Part shown: positions 1 to 11,249 of the stretch, piece after piece
How the letters are laid out: each line of letters begins with the position of its first letter
How positions within the stretch are numbered: position 1 is the stretch's first letter
Assembly (NCBI GenBank): GCA_038496675.1
Contig: CM076653.1
Span: 24,070,148-24,134,147, forward strand
DNA from: Rachycentron canadum
Taxonomy: Eukaryota > Chordata > Actinopteri > Carangiformes > Rachycentridae
Direction: 5' to 3'
DNA length: 64,000 nucleotides
Notes under the pieces: generated by a model
The model's database searches: none
Told to the model about the DNA's origin: nothing
What the model saw: only the letters and a program-made list of their open reading frames with translations
Position numbers and translations under genes: made by a program

Positions 1-369
1 TAAAAATCCATATGTAATTGTTTGTAGAAAAAGAAGTAAAATAGAAGTAAAAGCAGTAAAGGAGCAGAAATCCAGTGAGTCTGCAAACACAGCCATCCTG
101 TGAAGTTTGACATTCTTCAACCTTCACTTGCAAACTGTTTGAACAACAATGAATCAAGATTTTGGCACTATCTACTGCCTGCTGAAATCACAGGTCATTT
201 AGAAAACTGTCCCTAACTCACTGTCCTTCTGTGGAGGGATGTGGTGGGGCTGAGTGTATAATGTCATATAATAGAAGTTGATGTGCAGTTGAATTTTTAA
301 TTTACAATTATTTGATTTCTGCCCATTTTGTCACTTTTTACATGGTCTGAAGGATTGTATTAGGGACTT

Positions 370-650
370 ACTTGAAGGACCGGAATCAAACTCAGGCTTG
401 CAGTCAGCTTCACCCACGAAATCCATCCACATTCCTCTGCTCAGAAGAAACCATAACACATCTTTGACCAGACGTGTTGACCACAGTGTCACCACCCACT
501 GATCCAAGGTACAGATCAACCAAAGTTTCCACTGTGCTGCTATTTTAGGAAGCAGAAATGATTCTACAGGGAATAAGAGGGTTTTCCATTGCGACCTCCT
601 AGGTAGGGTTTCAGAAGAAAGGTCAAAGGGTCACACCACCCAGTGTCAGT
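370..650 (-). repeat. Inverted-pair copy A, upstream of ccn3
   Basis: Read on the minus strand, this segment matches 5440-5690 on the plus strand. Shared blocks include GGTGAC..TTTGACCT, GTGGAAAACCCT, TGCTTCCTAAAATAGC, TGTGGAAA and GACACTGT.GTCAACAC. Minus-strand frames around 330-519 are partly open and end at a donor-like AAGTAAGT. Function unknown; a decayed exon or an old transposon fragment are both possible. Confidence 0.6.
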
Positions 651-975
651 GGGAAAAAAGTAAGCTAACCCCCATGTAATAACATGAATATCACAGAATT
701 GAAGTATTACTGAAAAAGAAAATTAGGTCAATTACTGATTAACAAATGTACAGGTATATAATAAAAACAGTGATTAATTATAAAATGGATACTGCCTATA
801 TATTAATTGTGTATAAATCTTTTTGAAAACAAAAGTGATGTTAAATTGTAAAATCTGTGACCTCTCTCAGTGTGTTTGTGGTCTGTTTGACAGGATCTCA
901 CAATAAAATGTGTCTGGACGATCTGTCCAACATTCCTTCTTGTTTGTCGTCATGGTGCCAGCAGGAAGGCCCCGC

Positions 976-983
976 TATATAAG
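976..983 (+). promoter_or_regulatory. ccn3 TATA box
   Basis: TATATAAG lies inside CTATATAAGG, one base short of an SRF-type CArG box. It sits 164 bases before the ccn3 start codon, predicting a cap site near 1005-1010. Confidence 0.75.
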
Positions 984-1139
984 GTCCTCCTCTCCAGACT
1001 CCTGAGCCAGAACGACAAAGAGAGTACAACCTTCTGCAACCTATGCTACAGCCAGAGAGAAGGGAACATTCAGCCCTGAACCAAAGGACTCAACACTTTC
1101 TTGACTGCAGATTTTTTTTTTTATTCTGCTCTACTAAAC

Positions 1140-1196
1140 ATGAAGCTGTCCAATTTTTCAAAGAAAGCATTCGTTGTCTTTTTTTTTACAGCACAG
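1140..1196 (+). CDS. ccn3: ccn3 exon 1 (start codon, signal peptide)
   Basis: Encodes 19 residues beginning MKLSNFSKKAF followed by a hydrophobic run (VVFFFTA). The donor is CACAG|GTAGGC, phase 0. With the first residues of exon 2 (VFSLVWSQ) it makes a typical signal peptide, probably cleaved just before ACPRRC. Confidence 0.85.
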
Positions 1197-3269
1197 GTAG
1201 GCATTATAACCTTAACTGTGTATTTTTGTATGCCTTTCATTTAAATAGGTTTTTATATTGTAGCACCAAAGATTACAATACTCCATCTATTCTATCCTCA
1301 GATTTGTAGTTTTTATTTCTTTTGTGTGTAACATTCTTGTATGTAACATTTAATGCCAGTTGTCAATAATATATAATAATAATATATTAATAGGTGATGA
1401 AAATGTTCACCAATGTGAACAGTAAAACAGATACTGATTTTCTTTCCCACCCAGGTGTTTAGTCTGGTCTGGTCCCAGGCGTGTCCTAGGAGATGCCAGT
1501 GCCCTAAGGAGCCCCCCATGTGTCTCCCTGGAGTTCCCCTGATTCTGGACGACTGTGCCTGCTGTCTGGTGTGTGCCCGTCAGAAAGGACAGGTCTGCTC
1601 TGAAATGAACCCCTGTGATACACGTAAAGGGCTGCAGTGCGACTACACAGCTGATGTCCACAAGAGGACTGGTATCTGTGCAGGTGATTGGGGTGTTTTT
1701 TTTGTTTTTTTTTACACAAATGTACACTATATTTACTGGATGTCCTGCATATGATAAATGCAGAAATGGGTCCTGACCGATGCATGAAAAACCATTTTAC
1801 CTTCTCTGTTTCCTCCAGCTCACGTGGGAGACGTGTGTGTTTTGGACGGTTCTGTCTACCAGAACGGCCAGACCTTCTTCCCCAGCTGCAAATACCAGTG
1901 TATGTGTCGTGATGGACAAATCGCCTGTTTGCCACGATGCAATGTGGATGTGATGCTGCCTGGGCCAGACTGCCCGATGCCACGGAGGGTCCAGTTACCA
2001 GGAGAGTGCTGTGAGACATGGGTGTGTGAGCCCCAGGCTGAGGCCAGCGCACTGGGAGGCTTTGCCATGGCAGGTGAGTAGACAGGAAGTAGGATGAGAT
2101 GAGCTGGACCATATGAGCAGACCATAGAGACAGATACACACATTTAACTGCCTTTGATGTTGATGTCACTCCAGTGTGAGGCATAAAGTTAAAAGGTTGA
2201 GTACATTTCTCTGACCTGTTCAGGTTGAGAGCGCAGGACCCAAGGAAGGAAAGAAAGAGGAATAGTAGAGAAGTAGAATAGTAGAAAGAAGGATAAGTGA
2301 TTAGGAAAAGAGGAGGAAATGCAGAGGAAAGAGACAGTGTTGTCATTTCAGTCTGGAATGTAAAATACCCTTGTATTACACTCTGCACAGCACAGCCTAT
2401 CACGAGAAAGTACCAGTTATGAATACTGCAGTATTTTACATGACTGTGTTCATTTTACTGAATATTATATTATGATAATATTCTTTTGTTGTTGGTCACT
2501 TTCAAGTTCTCAGCTAAACAATTTTGTCTGCTTCTTTGAATTAGGTGAAATTTTTACTTGATTGCTTCTGCACTCTAAAGAAGTCTTCTGTCTTCCTTAG
2601 CCTATCGTCAGGAAGAGACAGTGAGCTTTGACAGTTGGGACCCCAGCCTGAACTGCATTGAGCAGACCACAGAATGGGGCGCCTGCTCTCGAACCTGTGG
2701 CATGGGTGTGTCCACCAGAGTGACCAATAAGAATCGTCGGTGTGAAATGGTGAAGCAGAGCCGACTGTGTATGATCAGACCCTGTGAAGACCTGCAGGAT
2801 CAGACTCAGCTGACACATCTTATACCAAAGGTACTTTTTGGGAAATTAATTAAATATCTGTATAAGCTAAAGCAAGTATATAAGCTTTTTGTTCAGTAGC
2901 AGGTGGACTATGTCATTTATTTCTTCAGAGACATGGCAACATTCATTCCGTAAATAGCTCTTTCTCTTCCCACAGAGAGGAAGTAAGTGCCAGAGGATGG
3001 TGAGGACCGACAAAGCCATCCACCTCTCTTATAAAAACTGCACCAGTGTCCAGGCCTACAAGCCTCGCTACTGTGGCACCTGTACAGATGGCCGCTGCTG
3101 TACCCCCCACAGAACCAAAACCACCTTAGTGGAGTTCCAGTGTGCCAATGGTAAAACAGCCAGGAGGCCGGTCATGGTGATCCTGACCTGCGCTTGCCAC
3201 AGCAACTGCCCCAGAGAAAATGCTGTGTGGCAGCCATCAGAGCTGGGATACAGTGGCATGAGGTCATAG
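1140..3269 (+). CDS. ccn3: CCN family protein 3 (NOV-like), five coding exons, complete
   Basis: Secreted matricellular protein of the CCN family, which acts outside the cell on integrins, matrix and growth factors. Joining 1140-1196, 1455-1683, 1819-2073, 2601-2830 and 2976-3269 gives an uninterrupted 354-aa protein, close to the roughly 357 aa of mammalian CCN3. Every junction is GT/AG and in phase. Layout: signal peptide 1-27, IGFBP domain about 28-95, VWC about 97-170, TSP1 198-242, and a C-terminal cystine knot with ten cysteines (262 to 335). Segments such as NCIEQTTEW, STRVTN.NR.CEM, DGRCCTPH and RRPVMVI fit CCN3 better than CCN1, CCN2 or the WISPs; this family choice is from memory of the sequences. 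The start is the first ATG that gives a signal peptide and lies about 130 bases after the predicted cap site. No defect is seen. Confidence 0.93.
1455..1683 (+). CDS. ccn3: ccn3 exon 2 (IGFBP domain)
   Basis: Acceptor CCCACCCAG|GTG, donor TGTGCAG|GTGATT. Encodes the cysteine-rich IGFBP-like domain, with the family core seen as DDCACCLVCARQ. Confidence 0.92.
1819..2073 (+). CDS. ccn3: ccn3 exon 3 (VWC domain)
   Basis: Acceptor TTTCCTCCAG|CT, donor ATGGCAG|GTGAGT. Encodes a von Willebrand type C domain with FFPSCKYQCMCRDGQI and GECCETWVC, then a short linker (ALGGFAMA), the hinge of the CCN protein. Confidence 0.92.
2601..2830 (+). CDS. ccn3: ccn3 exon 4 (TSP1 domain)
   Basis: Acceptor TCTTCCTTAG|CC, donor CCAAAG|GTACTT, phase 0 at the end. 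Encodes a thrombospondin type 1 repeat (TTEWGACSRTCGMGVSTR, ending MIRPC). Confidence 0.92.
2976..3269 (+). CDS. ccn3: ccn3 exon 5 (cystine knot, stop)
   Basis: Acceptor CTTCCCACAG|AGAGG. Encodes the C-terminal cystine-knot domain with all ten cysteines (262, 279, 290, 293, 298, 299, 313, 329, 331, 335) and ends at TAG 3267-3269. Confidence 0.92.
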   Translation, partial: RGSKCQRMVRTDKAIHLSYKNCTSVQAYKPRYCGTCTDGRCCTPHRTKTTLVEFQCANGKTARRPVMVILTCACHSNCPRENAVWQPSELGYSGMRS

Positions 3270-4175
3270 GTCAGAGAGTCCCCATAAGATAATTATGAAG
3301 TTATAATGAACATTAAAACCAGATTGGAGTTGACTTTGTTTGTACATATAGGGATTCCTTGAGTTTGGTTGAAGGAAACATGAGTTGCATTAACTCTAAA
3401 TTTTAGATTAAAACATGATGGCAATATGATATATGTAGTATGAAAAATGTACTATATATAATATATAACTGTTAACATTTTAACAATAATTTTAACAATA
3501 ATTTCTGATTTTTATGATCAGGATCATTCTTGTATTCACATAATGAGAATCCTCATCCTGAGGATGAGAGCATAGAGAATTAAATAATTTAGTTGTGTTA
3601 CATCCTGTGGACAAATTAGTGTCATTTTCACTATTGCTAATTAAAGCACTTAAACCTTGTGGCAAATTGATTCTCTCCACTTCTGGAGATCAGGGAGTTG
3701 GACAGTGGTTTGTAGTGGATCTTATGTATTTGGAGGAGCATGTGGGAGTTAAGTTGAAAAAGTCTCTATTCAGAGGCTACAGAGTATGAAGGTGTTCAGT
3801 TACTGTGTCAGGCAAACATGCAGCAGTGTAACAGCTGCACCACAACCTACTGGACTGGTCAGCATTTGGGTTCATCAACCAGGCAGGAGTCAACGTTTTT
3901 AGACAAATAACATGCAACAATGCTGTTCAGCCTAAATTCTGAGGTTTGGCAATATAATGAAGCCAAATGCTTCATGTACTATATGTCCTTTACACTCATC
4001 ATTTGCTGAACTGTGACGTTTTGGCACCTTAATCTAGAAAACAATTTAATAATAATGCTGTAATCCCATTATTTTCGCATTGATAAAATAGAACAGCAAG
4101 AAAATAGAGGATTTAAACGTGAACTGTTAACTTCGACTGCTATGGAAATTTTCCAACTATGGGACACATTTTTGG

Positions 4176-4658
4176 AATAAATGAACTGTGCACTTCGACC
4201 TGGTCCAAACCCAGGGCTCAGCCTATGAAAGAGAGGTCACTGTGGTGACTTGGTGTCATTTCTAACATCTACCTGAAATTCTCCTCCTGCTGCAAGATGC
4301 ATAATGCCCCATGTTCCCATCAATAAATAATTTTTTTTTTTTTTTTTTTTGCTTTATCATTTCTCTTACTGTTAAATGTAGTGCACATAAACAGCTATTT
4401 TTATGACAAAAGTTTTGTAAATACTTGCTGTTTAGCTTGTTTGACTGAGTGTGTATCAAATACACAGTGTTAAGTAGTAACAATGCAAACATAAATTGTA
4501 TATATTGGTATGTGATATTTTTTTCCTTGCTTTACTTGAATTATACTTCAGACTGCTTGCTTCTGTATCTGTCAAAGCAATACTGCAAAACTCAACATTT
4601 GAAAATAAATGTGTATTTTTTTCTATTAAGGTTGGAATCTTTTTATTGTCACAATAAA
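4176..4658 (+). terminator. ccn3 candidate poly(A) signals
   Basis: AATAAA occurs at 4176, 4322, 4604 and 4653. Use of the last would give a 3' UTR of about 1.4 kb, normal for CCN genes. A run of about 22 T lies at 4329-4350. Which site is used cannot be told from sequence. Confidence 0.5.
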
Positions 4659-4659
4659 A

Positions 4660-6358
4660 TATTTGTAATTTTGGATGCCGGTGGGAATGGTTCTTCAGGA
4701 AACGTGTATGTCATGTTACAGTGCAAGTACAGTTCATTGGGCTGATAAATTATTTTTAAATTTATATACATTTTTTTATATATAAAAAATATATATTTGT
4801 ATGTAAACGAGTAGTAGCTTCAGGCTTTATTGCATGAAGGGAATAAAGAAGAAATGACCTCTTAGGGTTTCAACCCAAAGATAAAAAAGAGAAGCAGGAA
4901 AATGTAGAGGATAAATGGACAGGACCCAGTGAGAGGGAAAACCTAATGAAGAGAAGAGGTAGAGAAAATGACATAGGCCTAATGACAAGTGACTTTTGTT
5001 TGATTTGTGGCTGATCATATATCACACTGATATGTAAAAAATGTAGTTTTCATGGATGTGTTATGTAGGTTTTAGGTCAGTCAAATGTGTGGCAAGTATT
5101 ACCTAACACTAACAACATGGCTGCTCTACATTTATCAGTGCTGGAGACTTGTCATCTTTCTCTAACTTTGTCTAGCCAATATCTTCGGTCTTGGTATTTG
5201 AGTTTTTTTTTTTTTTATTATTACTATCATATTGCTATTTGTCCTGATTTCCTTTCTAATCTAAAATTATCTAAATACATAATCTCTTTCACTATAACTG
5301 AATGCACATGTTGAGAATATTCACACATCTGCTTTTGGGGTATACCCCTTATCCTTCACAGTCCAGGATGTTCATGTCATCAAATGGGACCCAGGAGCTA
5401 TCAAACACTTGGGGCCCGACTGACAGCAGGCGGTGACATTTGACCTCTACTCAGTGAACCCCACCTGGAGGGTCACAGTGGAAAACCCTATTATCCCCAG
5501 TAGAATTACTCCTGCTTCCTAAAATAGCTACTCTGTGGAAAGCTCATCAGTAGCTTGAATCAGTAGGGGATTGACACTGTTGTCAACACATCTGGTCTGT
5601 CATGGTTCCTGCTGAGCACAGGTGTGTGGTCACGTTACATGACGGTTATGTTTGTGGATGTAGGATTTGAAGCTTGGCCTCATGTTGCACTCACTGTAAG
5701 TATGTTAAGATTATAGCATCAGATATATGATACATGAGGGTACATGAGAAAGACCGATGCTTGTAGCACGGCTTCAGGCAATGATGGTTTGTCTGTTATT
5801 CTGTCCAGATAGTTCAGTCTAGGCCAGCATTTTAGTCCAGACTGAAATATTCAAACCATGGATTGAATGCAATAAAATTTTATCAGATAAATGCTTTTTT
5901 TTTTTCTTACCAAACTTCACATCTGACTTGTTTTTAGGCCACGTTTTCTTTGACATTTCCCTGTCTGAATTATCAGCTGCTGCGTCAGAGACAGGATACT
6001 GTGTAGACCAGACTTGACTGGTTTCCTGAGACATTTTATAGCTCATAGTTCATCTGCTGAATTACTGATGAAGAATGTTAAACCTGGTTGAAATATGTGT
6101 TTTATGATGGATGTGTTGAGCTGCTGGTACTGGTCTGTAGAATGGGAAAGAAATACTGTAGCCAGGTTCACCAGTTAAACCAGAGGAAACAATATGAAAT
6201 TGAAATCAAACTTTTTGTAATGTTTATGTTCAATGTGAAATATTTTGTTATCTTCCCAACACAGAGCAAATTACCAGCAGTTTACACAAACAGATTTTAA
6301 GCTTTATCATATTTCATGTACAAACAATTAAAGTATGTGACCAGCTGTCACGTTGGTG
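4660..6358. other. Spacer between ccn3 and the TRIM gene
   Basis: Apart from inverted copy B (5440-5690) this AT-rich stretch shows only short T and A runs (for example 5206-5217 and 5887-5897) and scattered short open frames. No gene is supported. Confidence 0.5.
5440..5690 (+). repeat. Inverted-pair copy B, downstream of ccn3
   Basis: Plus-strand partner of 370-650, aligning by eye at roughly three bases in four with small gaps. A frame reading DTVVNTSGLSWFLLSTGVW is open here, and the segment also ends near a GTAAGT (about 5697). Other parts carry stops, so it is not an intact exon in this form. Confidence 0.6.
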
Positions 6359-6375
6359 TTTATTAGATATTTATT
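6359..6375 (-). terminator. Candidate poly(A) signals of the TRIM gene
   Basis: On the minus strand AATAAA occurs twice here (6375-6370 and 6364-6359), about 930 bases after the TRIM stop. No better AATAAA was seen nearer the stop; an ATTAAA overlaps the stop codon itself. Confidence 0.35.
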
Positions 6376-6784
6376 AATTAGCAACAGAAACTATAACTGA
6401 GGCTCATGTGAATGTCTGTGCTCACAGGGATTTACTCAGAAACAAGAAATGAAAATGTTGATGTGATGGTACTTGATTTTATGATGTGTTCACAAGTACA
6501 ACACAAAAGCGCTTAATGTGAGACATGAAATTATACAGAATGCAATCCTGCTGCAGCAATATATGTTTAACATATAGACAGACTTCTGTAAATGAATAGT
6601 GCAGTGTCATTATTCAGTTTAAATTTGTATTTTACAAACATTTAATTTTAGTCAAGTAAAAGTACATTCCTAAAAAAGGCAGAAAATGAAAGATGAAAGA
6701 TGTAGCTCAGTTTCACAAATAAAATGTCACCTCTGTTTTAAGGAACATGTTTCTGAATTGATTGGTGACTGAGCAACTGTTTCT

Positions 6785-6930
6785 ATGAAAGGTGAGTAGG
6801 TTGTGCCCTCTAGTGGTGCATTAGAATAGCTCTTCTGATCTCATCCTCAATAAACTGAGCTTCAATCTTTAACATAAATGTAAAATCCCAATCTGCATAT
6901 TAGGGAAAGATAGCACACTTATGCCATGTT
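6785..6930. repeat. 3' flank of the TRIM gene, duplicated at 11600-11720
   Basis: Shares GCCCTCTAGTG.TG, a TTCAATCTNTAAC block, AANCTGCA/AATCTGCA blocks and AGGGA.AG.. with 11600-11720 in the same order and orientation. It marks the downstream side of a tandem duplication of the TRIM locus. Confidence 0.6.
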
Positions 6931-7302
6931 TCTAAATGTTAAGAATGATTGACTCACTTCAGAATTGACACAATCATCATGTTTCATAGAGAAACAAATG
7001 TTTATGTAAATTTGTTCTGTGTATCAATCAGAGAAAATTCAACATTCAACAACAACAACAAGCATATTAACTCTGAATAACAACTTTTAAAAACATATTG
7101 TGATTTATAGACTTAGTGTATATGAAAATTGCCATTTTGTTACACATGATCAACTGACTGTCAAGTTTGTGCAATGGTCTATAGGCCTGTAGACTATGAG
7201 ATTGCTTGTCTTGGTTTTGACCTGGGTTTATCATCAGATCTCACTAGATCCAGATTTCATCAGAATCGGTTTCACCAGACCCTGTAAAAAATGATATCAT
7301 GT

Positions 7303-9096
7303 TTAATATATCCACATCAAAAACAGAGCAATCAGCGTAATAATCAGGCTCAAAGAGTCTGAATATTTTTCACGCAAGGTTGAATCTTTGGTAGGTGAGA
7401 GGACCAGGGGGGCACAGTTTACACCATCCTCAGGGGGGCCAGGGCTGAAGAATGGGTAGATTTTCTCATTGAATTTGCAGTCAGTAAAAGAGTAGATCAG
7501 AGTCTCAGTACCCACATCATAGAAGGAGACCAGTCTCTTCTCATAGTCTACAAACACCCCAACCCTCTCAGGTTTATTTTTTAAGGGGAGGTTGACATTG
7601 GCATTATTTAATGCTGTGAATTTGGTGTTGTTCCTCAATCTAATGATCCAGGCGCCATTTGTGGGGTTTGGTGTGAGTGTCTTGCAACGCATTGACTCTC
7701 TGACTACTCCTAAATCCCAGCCAGTTTTCCTTGTGGCTTGAACCTCATAGTAAAATCTTCCTTCAGAAAAGCTTTTTCTTCCCAGGATGTAGGCATATCT
7801 GTTGAATTTGTGTGGGACTTGATCTGCAAACCACCAAATGTGAGAAGTTTGCACTTGTTTGAAATCATCAGAAATAAGGAGCAGATCGCTTGCGCTGCAT
7901 GGGTCAAATGTCATGTCCACTGTATACTGCTGCCGGATTGTGTCCAACTTGACGGCTTCGGGGAGAGTGTCTAGGTCTGTGACTGTGCGTGGTGTTTTCT
8001 TCACTTTGTCAGTTTCTTCGACAAGGATTTTATCACAGCACGCCCTGAATTCTTGACTAGCTCGCTCCATCTCTTTGGTGAGCGTCACCTCCATTGTCAA
8101 TATAGCGCTTTTCACGTCCTCCACATAGTGCTGAATACTGATACTGATGTCGGACCAGTTTTTGGTGCATGGAGCGGAGGAGGAGAAGGACAGGAAGCGC
8201 TTGACAAACTGAACCTGGTCTTCAGTGCACGAGATCTGCCCCAGTTTAGTGACGCTCTTCTGAAGCTCATCAATTTCGCTCTCCAGCTCTTTGACCAGCA
8301 TTTTACTTTGTCTGTCTGCTGCTTTCTGCATCTCGTCGACCGCACTCACCAGCCCAGCCATGCTTCTTTGAATCGAGGCTACCAAAGTCGAGAAGACATG
8401 AACGCTATTTGCTAATGCGTCATCTTTGTCTTTTCTCTTAGCGTCTACTACTGTCTTTAGCTCCTGAACCTTCTTCTGTCGCTCTTTTATCATTGCCTGT
8501 ACTTCCACCTTTTTCTGCTCCAGCTGAGCCTTCTTCTCTTCATACTCCTTCTGTAGAGGGACGGTATCATGACCACTATGTTCCGTACACAGGGCACAAA
8601 CATGTGTCAGGTCATTCCTGCAGAAGAGCTCTAAAATCCAATTATGTTTTTTGCATATCTTATTTTCCAGGTTCTGCACAGGATCAGTCAGTTTGTGTCT
8701 ATTTAAGACAGCAATTTTCTGATGAGGCTCAATGTGCGTTTCACAATAAGAGGCCAAACACACCAAACAGGTTTTATAGGCTTTGAACTTGGTGCCAAGA
8801 CAGAAGTCACATGGCACCTCCCCAGGTTTAACTTGGACATCATTTTTGGATATGACCCGGTGTTTCTTGAAATTCTCCACAACCTCCCTGAATCCGACAT
8901 TGACACAAAATTTGAGGCCCTTGTTGAATTTCTTGTTGCACAGTGGACAATAGCAGTGGTTTTTGCCTCCCCAGTGTTTGGTGATACAGATCTTGCAGAA
9001 GTTGTGCCCACATGGAATAGAAACAGGGTCAGTAAACACATCCAGGCAGATGGCGCACAAGAACTGGTCTTCAGACAGGAACGTGGCTGAAGCCAT
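7303..9096 (-). CDS. TRIM E3 ubiquitin ligase, bloodthirsty-like, with C-terminal hydrophobic tail
   Basis: Probable RING-type E3 ubiquitin ligase of the fish bloodthirsty/TRIM group, often linked to antiviral defence. 597 aa in one exon. Order: RING C3HC4 with C14, C17, C29, H31, C34, C37, C50 and C53; B-box 1-like region about 94-130; B-box 2 about 145-185 (CKKHNWILELFC...CALCTEHSGHDT); coiled coil about 185-300; PRY-SPRY about 395-570 (FDPCSASDLLLISDD, SEGRFYYEVQ, GWDLGVV, VGVFVDYEKRLVSFYD). The last 16 residues (SLIITLIALFLMWIY region) are hydrophobic, which suggests a tail anchor. A splice acceptor (CTCCTATAG) lies 2 bases before the ATG, so a 5' non-coding exon is likely. Exact orthology is not assignable from sequence alone. 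Clear homology to the pseudogene at 12740-13280. Confidence 0.9.
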   Translation of the reverse strand: MASATFLSEDQFLCAICLDVFTDPVSIPCGHNFCKICITKHWGGKNHCYCPLCNKKFNKGLKFCVNVGFREVVENFKKHRVISKNDVQVKPGEVPCDFCLGTKFKAYKTCLVCLASYCETHIEPHQKIAVLNRHKLTDPVQNLENKICKKHNWILELFCRNDLTHVCALCTEHSGHDTVPLQKEYEEKKAQLEQKKVEVQAMIKERQKKVQELKTVVDAKRKDKDDALANSVHVFSTLVASIQRSMAGLVSAVDEMQKAADRQSKMLVKELESEIDELQKSVTKLGQISCTEDQVQFVKRFLSFSSSAPCTKNWSDISISIQHYVEDVKSAILTMEVTLTKEMERASQEFRACCDKILVEETDKVKKTPRTVTDLDTLPEAVKLDTIRQQYTVDMTFDPCSASDLLLISDDFKQVQTSHIWWFADQVPHKFNRYAYILGRKSFSEGRFYYEVQATRKTGWDLGVVRESMRCKTLTPNPTNGAWIIRLRNNTKFTALNNANVNLPLKNKPERVGVFVDYEKRLVSFYDVGTETLIYSFTDCKFNEKIYPFFSPGPPEDGVNCAPLVLSPTKDSTLREKYSDSLSLIITLIALFLMWIY

Positions 9097-9106
9097 ATCT
9101 ATAGGA
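9097..9106 (-). promoter_or_regulatory. Splice acceptor just before the TRIM start codon
   Basis: Minus strand reads TTCTCTCCTATAG then AT then ATG. The pyrimidine-rich tract and AG suggest that the coding exon is preceded by an intron and a separate 5' UTR exon upstream. A possible donor (AAAG|GTGAAG) lies near 9285-9295. Confidence 0.45.
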
Positions 9107-10099
9107 GAGAACTGTCAATAAATTCATGCATTTTGTTGGTATGCGCCAATTTACACAAAAATCATGGCTGACAAAAAACAACAGCAATACTATTCACACT
9201 GCAGTTAATGCGAAATTTCAATACACATTAAATCTATGAATATCCTTCAACATCAAAGTATTGTTAGTTAAATGCCGGAGATGCCCTTCACCTTTGTGGA
9301 TGCTCAGCTCTGCTGCCTTGCTTCATACACAAATGGACAATCTGAATTGTGTTTACCAGTTGCTTAGGTTTATACAGAACCACTCTAAGTTTCACTTCTG
9401 TGGAAATGACGCACACATGCGCCTCCTATCTTTGATACCCCTCCCATCTGCTCTTCCTTCATGGCATTAACCCCTTAACACTCTGCCCTTGTCGTACAAA
9501 TACAATCTGAAATATGATTTGGAGCAATAAATAAAACTAATAAAGACTCCTTAGTTACTACTTGCTGTTGTCACTTTAGTTAATTTGTGCATGTAATTAC
9601 AGTTCAGCAACACTGCAACAAGCACCTGCACCTCTAGCTCAAACAAAACAAAAAGTCTCCACTCTTAAAGGGTTAACTTCAGAGGTAGGATATCTCATTG
9701 TTTGTCCCAGTGGATGGTAAATAACAACCACAGAGGAGCAGTCACTATAGATGCATAGTATTCTAAGGTGGAGTTGTTTTAATGTTCAGCCTGACAGGTA
9801 ATATAATAAACAAGCTGGAATCTTATTAGACAAATAAGACATACTATTCCAGTGAGAGGTGAATCCGCCTGTGTTTTGTTTTGTCAAGGCAATCAAATGC
9901 CTGACATGCTAAAATAGTTGAAGGCAGAAGTTACTTGTACCATGGCCATATATGCCATATAAATCAGTTTTTCACAGTTGAATCCTAGTGAACATGACCC
10001 ATCTGAGGCCAGTTAGGATCACTTCTTCATTTTGAGATCATTGAATATCAGAATAATGGTAGAGAGACAGGGAGAGAGGGATTTAAGCTTTTATTTCTT

Positions 10100-10327
10100 T
10101 CATCATGTCCCCAACGTGTCAGAAGTTTACGTAGCTTACATAGAAGCTTGAATATACAAGCTTTTCACAATAAGTTGCTGGAATTTCCCTCCTAATTGGT
10201 GTAACTGAGTCAGGATGGCAGGCCTCCTTGTTTGCAAATGCCTTTTCAGTTTTGCCCACAAATTTTCAATTGAATTTAAGTCTGGGCTTTTGTGGTGGTC
10301 ACTTCAATAGTCGATTTTGTTGTCGAG
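10100..10327 (-). mobile_element. Tc1-like (Sleeping Beauty-type) transposon remnant, 3' end
   Basis: The minus strand reads like the last part of a salmonid-type Tc1 transposase gene: a block ending in SPDLNSIENLW (the region of the third catalytic acid), then LKRHLQTRRPAILTQLHQL, followed by the terminal segment with GTAAACTTCTGAC. An in-frame stop and a deletion between LHQL and the terminal part show that it is dead. The 5' part and the other terminus were not found. Confidence 0.8.
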
Positions 10328-11249
10328 GCACAATCAATGTTGGTATGTAGGTATGTAAACTTGTGATGCACTGGAATTGCAACGTACTATATTAAAAATG
10401 AAATAAGAAATCTTAAAAAAATTATGTGTTATGAAAAAAATAGATGTCCTTAGAAACTTACCAAAACTATGGTTTGATAACATAAAAACTGTGGAGTGGT
10501 TAAACCTAGTTTTTTGAAAACTAATGGCCATGCCTTGGTTGTTCCGACCACAATGTTACTACCACAGTAAAGACAAACTGTGAAAACAGATAAGGTCCAA
10601 ACAAAAAAACAAACAAACATAAAAATATGGGTAAGTCAGTTGCCTAAAACTGACAGACTATGCTGTTTTTCCACAGCAGAGTCTGACCTAAACCTGCCAG
10701 CAGTGTCAATGCCCTTCCTAAGTGACTCATCATGTTGAATCTGTTATGCCATCCGGGCATATCAAGGTGTACCCAAACAACAAGCCTTGGGTTACTAAAT
10801 GTTTAAAAGTATGCCTCAATTAAAAGTCGTATTTTTATGTGGTGATTGATTTGAACAAAACACCATGGTGGGCTGAGTCCAGTCCAAACCAAATGCCTTG
10901 ATCTTGGAATGGTATTAAATGGGCAGGTTGGCGCTCTCTGTCCTTTTCTGAACACAAAGACTGTGTTCAGAAGCACCTCTCTCTGCTGAAGGTTTTAATG
11001 TTAATAGAGATATTTTTTATTCACAAGTCGCTCTTGAGTTCATTAATCATTTTCATGTGCTGGTAGAACTTTATGTTAAAAACACACCAACTTTTCCTGG
11101 CTTGTGCAACTTTCATTAACCATGCAAGTGAGATAACAGGCACCACCCAGTCCAATCAGAACTGTACACACAGAAAATTAGATGCAAAATAACCCTCATC
11201 ACACAGGAACACTCATATAGGAACAACTTATTCCATGCCTTCCATCTAG

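Noticed and set aside
1504..2403. 299-residue minus-strand open frame opposite ccn3
   Set aside because: It is the antisense of ccn3 exons 2 and 3 and their introns, with no domain of its own.
8053..8415. Plus-strand open frames opposite the TRIM gene (also 8722-9090)
   Set aside because: Shadows of the TRIM coding sequence with no independent features.
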